Shown here piece after piece: positions 59,731 through 64,000 of a stretch of DNA of 64,000 nucleotides. Under the pieces are notes generated by a model. The model was not told the DNA's origin, ran no database searches, and worked only from the letters and a program-made list of their open reading frames with translations. The stretch is from Cryptomeria japonica. Lineage: Eukaryota; Streptophyta; Pinopsida; Cupressales; Cupressaceae. The position numbers were made by a program, and so were the translations under genes. Each line of letters begins with the position of its first letter. Position 1 is the stretch's first letter. The stretch lies in contig NC_081414.1 in the NCBI RefSeq assembly GCF_030272615.1, positions 47,236,501 through 47,300,500 of the forward strand, given 5' to 3'.

Positions 59731-60420
59731 ACTACAATAACAATTCCAGACAATCCTCCATATGAGCCAAAAGTCAAACCAAATTGGTGGAATGATGATG
59801 AGTACTGTGAAGATCACAAGAGAAAGGGACACAAAATAGAAAATTGTCATCGTTTGAAGCATCATACATGATCTCATTGATAGAGGTGATATTGAGATCA
59901 AAGGACATACATCCAATCAAGAACATGAGATGTTTAAAGAAGCATTCCCTAAACATGACAAGGGAAAAGTCAAAGCCATAGATGAGCAAGCCAACTATAC
60001 CAAAGCATCATGTAACTATGATTCAACTATTAATCACATTTCGATGGACAACTATGTTTCTACTATTATCATAAAAGACAAAACGCCTGAAATTTCTACC
60101 CAAAGACCCAAAGTTGTCCTAAAGGGCATTGGACCTTCTTCTGAATCTACCTCTGAATGTAATGTCACAACTCATTGAGGTAAAGTCACCCTGCAAGGTG
60201 CTCCAACTAAAACCACTGCTTCCTCATCAACCAAACTTGAGTACGAGCTAGTAGAACAGTTAGGGAAGACACTCACTCTTATCTCAATCCTAGAACTGTT
60301 ATGTATCTCTCCTTCACATAAAGCCATACTCGACAAAGTCCTAAGAGAAACCTTTGTACCCATTGATATGAACGTGGACCAGTTTCAAGCCATGGTGGGA
60401 TACCTTTCCATTCCACATTC

Positions 60421-60880
60421 CCTTACATTCACCAAAGCTGACGATGCCTCCCTAAGCCAGCCTTATAATACACCTCTACATATTGAAGCCTTTATCTATA
60501 AAAGTTGCATCAAATGAGTCTTGATAGATGGAGGAGAAGGTCTGAACATTTATACATTGAACACTCTTAAGAAATTGGGATATTCTGAAAAGGCTGTGAA
60601 TTCTACACATGTAATCACCATTAAGGCATATGATGATGAAGAGCGCTCATCCAAAGGCACAGTCACCTTACCTCTCAGAGTTTCTCTAGTTACTAAGGAT
60701 GTGGTTTGCCAAGTCCTTGATCTAGATCTCACATACAACATACCCTTGGGACGCCCATGGATTCATGAGATGAGCACAGTCCCATCTACATATCATCGAT
60801 GTATCAAGTTTCCACACAATGGAGTTGAAGTGAGCATCAAAGATGATCCAAACCCATTCATATATTGCAACAATCTATGA
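60421..60880 (+). pseudogene. G2 aspartic protease
   Basis: The open frame 60521-60880 follows a TGA that breaks the link to gag just before VLIDGGEGLNIYTLNTL. The DGG replaces the classic DTG/DSG of retropepsins; D-G-G forms occur in Tat-type elements. It ends near NIPLGRPWIHEM, the conserved C-terminal segment of this protease family. It processes the polyprotein in intact relatives. Confidence 0.75.
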
Positions 60881-61814
60881 CCTAGATAAAAAATAACAAT
60901 TCCAGCCAATCGAGAAGTTGTTCCATCTTCAACATATGTTGATCCAGAATCCTTGAAAGCTTCTATATCACAACAAACAGAGATCAAAGAAAAGTTAAAG
61001 ATTAAAGACATGGGATGTGGTGAGTATATATTTCATGTTGATCAACTCCCACTATCTCCTAATACATTTAGTCAACAAGAACAACCTACAAACAATTTGC
61101 AATCTCAAGGAATTGGGTATAAACCACCTAGTGTTGTGTCTACTAAGTCTGAATGCAAATCTCCTCTAGTGGTGCAAGAAACTCTTGATATCAATAGTCC
61201 TAAGAGTGGTTCCAACAAAGAATCTATTGAGTGTATCACCAACCCTCTTGAGAACTGACATAGATTTATCATTTCATCCACTCATTCCATTTCCACTCTG
61301 CTCCTAGACTTGGATCAACAAGAATCACAAAAGCCCTTACTAATTGGGGATGAAAAATCAAGCCTTGAAAAGAAAAATCTAAAAGTCAAAAATAAAGAAA
61401 AGGCCTTTAGTCCAAATCAAAATCAAAAGCTATTGGACTTTGCAAAAATCAAAGTCAAGGATAAAAATCCTATGAAGGAAAAAGAACAAGACTTGATCTC
61501 CCCTAATATCAAAATAATTGGGGGCAAAAGTTCTACAAGTTTAAGTCTAAAAGCATACTTGTTGATCCCAAGTCTCTATCATGATATCCTACTTTCACTT
61601 CTTTTTTCAATCATAAGCCTTCATAACTCATCCACTTGTTCCACAGATCCATTCCCTTTTGGTGATACATCACATCAATGGACCTTTAATTGAACTTTCT
61701 TGAAGGACTTTGTTATCAGGGATTCCCAAACTTCTTTAGGTGACACGTATATGGGAAAACATAGTCCACACATTAGTAATTATATCTCAATTCCTTTATC
61801 AAGGAAGACAGTCA
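60881..61814 (+). pseudogene. G2 linker region replacing RT and RNase H
   Basis: The frame 60953-61693 is open except for one TGA (61256-61258). It is lysine-, serine- and glutamine-rich (KKNLKVKNKEKAFSPNQNQK). It contains IKDMGCGEYIFH and QGIGYKPP, reminiscent of the glycine-rich linker between protease and RT in Tat elements. No RT, RNase H or integrase-core motif is present, and the space is too short for them. Confidence 0.55.
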
Positions 61815-62083
61815 CTTGAGCTACACATCATTCAATCAAGGAACAATGCAGCTACAATCATAAGGTTAAGCCTCATACATTTGAGGTAGGTGACTTAGTT
61901 CTCAAGGAAAATCCCAAAAATCAGCAAGACAGAGAGAAGAAGGGCAAGTTTGAACCGATTTGGCTTGGTCCTTACATCATCACAATAGTCTATGGATCTG
62001 GTGCATATCAGCTCTCAACAATAGATGGTGAACCTTTAGAAGATACAATCAACAACATGCACCTTCACAGTTTTTACACATAA
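61815..62083 (+). pseudogene. G2 integrase C-terminal domain
   Basis: The segment includes HTFEVGDLVLKENPKN, then KFEPIWLGPYIITIVYGSGAYQL and INNMHLHSFYT with TAA at 62081-62083. This is the typical C-terminal end of plant gypsy polyproteins. It lacks the zinc and catalytic domains. Confidence 0.75.
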
Positions 62084-62099
62084 CTCTTCACCATATCCT

Positions 62100-62199
62100 A
62101 AAAATCAAAATACAAAAAAATCATAAAAATCAAAATACAAAAAAATCATAAAAATCAAAATACAAAAAAATCATAAAAATCAAAATACAAAAAAATCAT
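62100..62199 (+). repeat. 25-bp tandem repeat, four units
   Basis: The unit AAAAATCAAAATACAAAAAA followed by ATCAT repeats almost perfectly four times (the first unit is one base short) and degrades to about 62240. It lies directly after the integrase stop. Confidence 0.85.
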
Positions 62200-62239
62200 A
62201 GAAATAAAAAAATACAAAAAAAAACATAACAATAAAAAA

Positions 62240-63740
62240 TAGTTACTTGGTAAAAACCTGGCAAACAGATGCCTTGTGACCCAAAAAAATTTAAAAATTG
62301 AAAAAAAAAAGTAAAGAGAAATGAATTCGTCCAACGGTGAAAACCACTTCGGTGGCACCCTGGGCAAGTACCATGGTGAAAACCAAGTTACTAGCACCAT
62401 GTGTAGAGACATTGCTCCTCCTTTCTTCAAGATTCAATCTCATCCTTTCACTTTGCACACACTCACAGTCTATCCATTCATAATAAGCTTACCCATTCCC
62501 ATCATGGCTTCTTGTTGATCTTCCTAAGATTGGTTAGCCCTTCATAATAACCCTTCCATTTCACCCCTTTGCATCCATAATAGATCAACTTCTATCTGTG
62601 GCTAAGGCAAATCCTAAGTCTAGTGATGGGTATGGAACTAAGAGCACCACATGTTTCGAGGAGTACAATTTCTTCCATTTTTCTTCAATCTATCCACACA
62701 CAATCCATAATAAAGCAACACTTACATCACCAATCCACAATAAAGGTCCATCTTTTCTACAATAAAGTATTAGTTTCATGGATTTAGTCAGTTTTGGATG
62801 AGACACAAGTAGCAATGGGCTTCAACAAATCAAATCTTTCAACAAACTCAGACAAAATTATGGTTCAATGCTATCTATCCTTTTGTGAAAGTAAACATTG
62901 TGACCACAATCAAATAGACTTATACAAGTGGCAAAAGACACTACACTTGAGGACTATAGTGAATGTTGGTGTTGAGTCTTGATTTTCTTTTGATTTTATC
63001 TTTTGGTGATATGTCTTTTAGCTTTTCTGGGATGTCTCTGACTAGAGATAATATCTCTAGGATGTCTTTGACTAGAAAGGCGAGGATGGGGTATCGTCAC
63101 CTATTTTTCTTTGTTTTCTGTGGATTGTCTCTTAGTAATGCTATGACTTGTCCAAGGATATGAGGATGTCGTGAGTCTAGCATGAACTGGGGAATTCTTT
63201 GTGTGTGTCTGTCTGATCTCCATGCAAATAGGTACAATGACTTTCTGGGTTGAACATATATCTGGATTGTCATAACCTATTTGCCATAATAAAGCTCAAT
63301 GATGATAATAGAACAAGAAGCTCTTTCACTTCCATATCTTCTATCTTCCATCCCCCTTTCTTGATTGACCTCCATCATCCTTGAGTTTGGGTAGCCTGTT
63401 ATCACATGACTGAGTATAATGACACACCAAAAATATCTACATTTCATGTAGTTTACACCTACATTACCACATATTAGCATTTCATATATACATATAGATA
63501 TCACAATTGCATCACATCCTACACGCAACACATGTTAGCACATTTTACATTCTCATCATGTAAATAGTTATTTGCATTATCATATTCATTTGCATTTTAT
63601 ACATTCCCATTTGCATTTGCATAGCATATAAAACTTAAAAGAACAAAAATATTGCATTAACACATAGAAACATGCACCACATAGAAGCAACATCACATAG
63701 GTACACATGCATATAGTTGTCACAAGGATGAATCATCTCA
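62240..63740. other. 3' non-coding region of G2
   Basis: Contains a diverged direct repeat of about 38 bp (GGTGAAAACCA...GCACC at about 62336 and 62373), commonly seen in the 3' region of Tat elements. Near 63020-63090 are repeated GATGTCT(C/T)TGACTAGA phrases. No real frame and no 3' LTR start were recognised before the window ends. Confidence 0.45.
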
Positions 63741-63742
63741 TA

Positions 63743-63808
63743 TATATGTGTGTGTGTGTGTGTGTGTCTGTGTGTGTCTGTGTGTGTGTGTGTCTGTGTG
63801 TGTGTATC
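63743..63808 (+). repeat. TG microsatellite with CTGTGTG interruptions
   Basis: About 66 bases of (TG)n with regular C substitutions. The frame 63748-63957 across it is spurious. Confidence 0.9.
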
Positions 63809-64000
63809 AAAACCATAAGTTTCATGCTACAATGATGTCAAAATCATATGGCTACACAATCACCCGAAGGTGTCTACATAATCATACAAAAATGGTACAA
63901 AAACTGGTACATGGGGAGCCCTCTAAGGCTATGATAAACTCCCTCCCTCAGAGCTAGCTAGCCTCAACGGAGTCTAATCCCTGGAAGTCCCTGCCCCAAT
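63809..64000. other. Right edge, nothing recognised
   Basis: About 190 bases with no motif or frame of note. Confidence 0.4.

Larger units (their letters stand above)
58354..59736 (-). mobile_element. Solo LTR inserted in G2 gag (1383 bp)
   Basis: On the minus strand it starts TGTAGTCACACAAATC at 59736 and ends ...GGGCATCG at 58354; the terminal CG may be a mutated CA. A TATA box, CTATAAATAG, lies at 58815-58824. AT-rich hairpin units lie at about 59400-59730, one with arms identical to those in the G2 LTR. No internal region or second LTR is present, so it is a solo LTR, usually left by recombination between two LTRs. The start resembles that of the G2 LTR, but it is nearly twice as long. 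Confidence 0.75.
56536..60420 (+). pseudogene. Tat-type gypsy gag of G2, split by a solo LTR
   Basis: ATG 56536 starts MVETHSQKSRREAKEAQEST, an N-terminal charged segment. The frame then shifts near 56780. The capsid core is at 57434-58150, with KFDKYRGKGDPKEHIR, QAMEWFSQLPLGIKSW and SLSSFLQRWRNLSSRC. After the 58354-59736 insertion it continues with a knuckle-like CEDHKRKGHKIENC (near 59800) and the pre-protease segment LISILELLCISPSHKAIL (60270-60330). Several stops sit at likely former Gln or Arg codons. Gag forms the particle; this copy cannot be translated whole. Confidence 0.8.

Noticed and set aside
63748-63957. Cys/Val-repeat frame at the right edge
   Set aside because: Translation of the TG microsatellite.
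1-64000. Host protein genes, tRNA or rRNA genes
   Set aside because: No intron-exon pattern, conserved host domain, cloverleaf or rRNA text was recognised on either strand.

Overview
This window looks like intergenic DNA from a large-genome seed plant, most like a gymnosperm. It is AT-rich and consists almost wholly of decayed, nested LTR retrotransposons. I found no intact host gene, no tRNA or rRNA gene and no CRISPR array. The long open frames all belong to retroelements, and most carry stops or frameshifts. Many stops sit where C-to-T decay of a Gln or Arg codon would produce them.

Layout. (1) 1-9204: a Ty3/gypsy-like element with about 4-kb LTRs, encoding only a gag-like reading frame (2571-4982) and no pol. 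The 5' LTR runs off the left edge. (2) 9205-35236: minus-strand Ty1/copia-type material. A Sirevirus-like copia element is full length at 28537-35236 and partial at 15582-19488. Beside it lie pieces of a pol-less partner element, called NA here. NA carries a multi-zinc-knuckle gag remnant and a large accessory ORF (ORF2) with a coiled-coil C-terminus. A tandem duplication of about 13 kb (6206-19488 repeated from 19489 to about 32447) explains why most of this appears twice. Its junction at about 19488 fuses copia integrase to the middle of the gypsy LTR. (3) 35237-38350: an LTR end, primer-binding-site-like motif and repeat-rich leader of a second gypsy element (G1), ending in a degenerate 93-bp tandem array. 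(4) 38351-44850: about 6.5 kb without a recognisable gene. (5) 44850-49900: a minus-strand element (G3) with a decayed accessory ORF and a striking array of near-palindromic units. (6) 50819-53565: a decayed Tat-type gag (G0). (7) 53566-63740: a Tat-type gypsy element (G2). It has an LTR, a primer-binding-site-like motif, a leader, gag split by a solo LTR with target-site duplication, protease, linker and integrase C-terminus. Reverse transcriptase, RNase H and the integrase core are missing. (8) A TG microsatellite near the right edge.

How the parts relate. The copia element has gag, protease, integrase, RT and RNase H, though decayed. NA shares its LTR-end style, a related primer site and the same multi-polypurine 3' region, so NA was plausibly mobilised by a copia relative. 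G1 and G2 share conserved untranslated leader blocks although they are otherwise diverged. Several elements carry arrays of inverted-repeat (hairpin) units in LTRs or leaders. All boundaries and similarity statements come from reading the sequence by eye; no database search or alignment was run.
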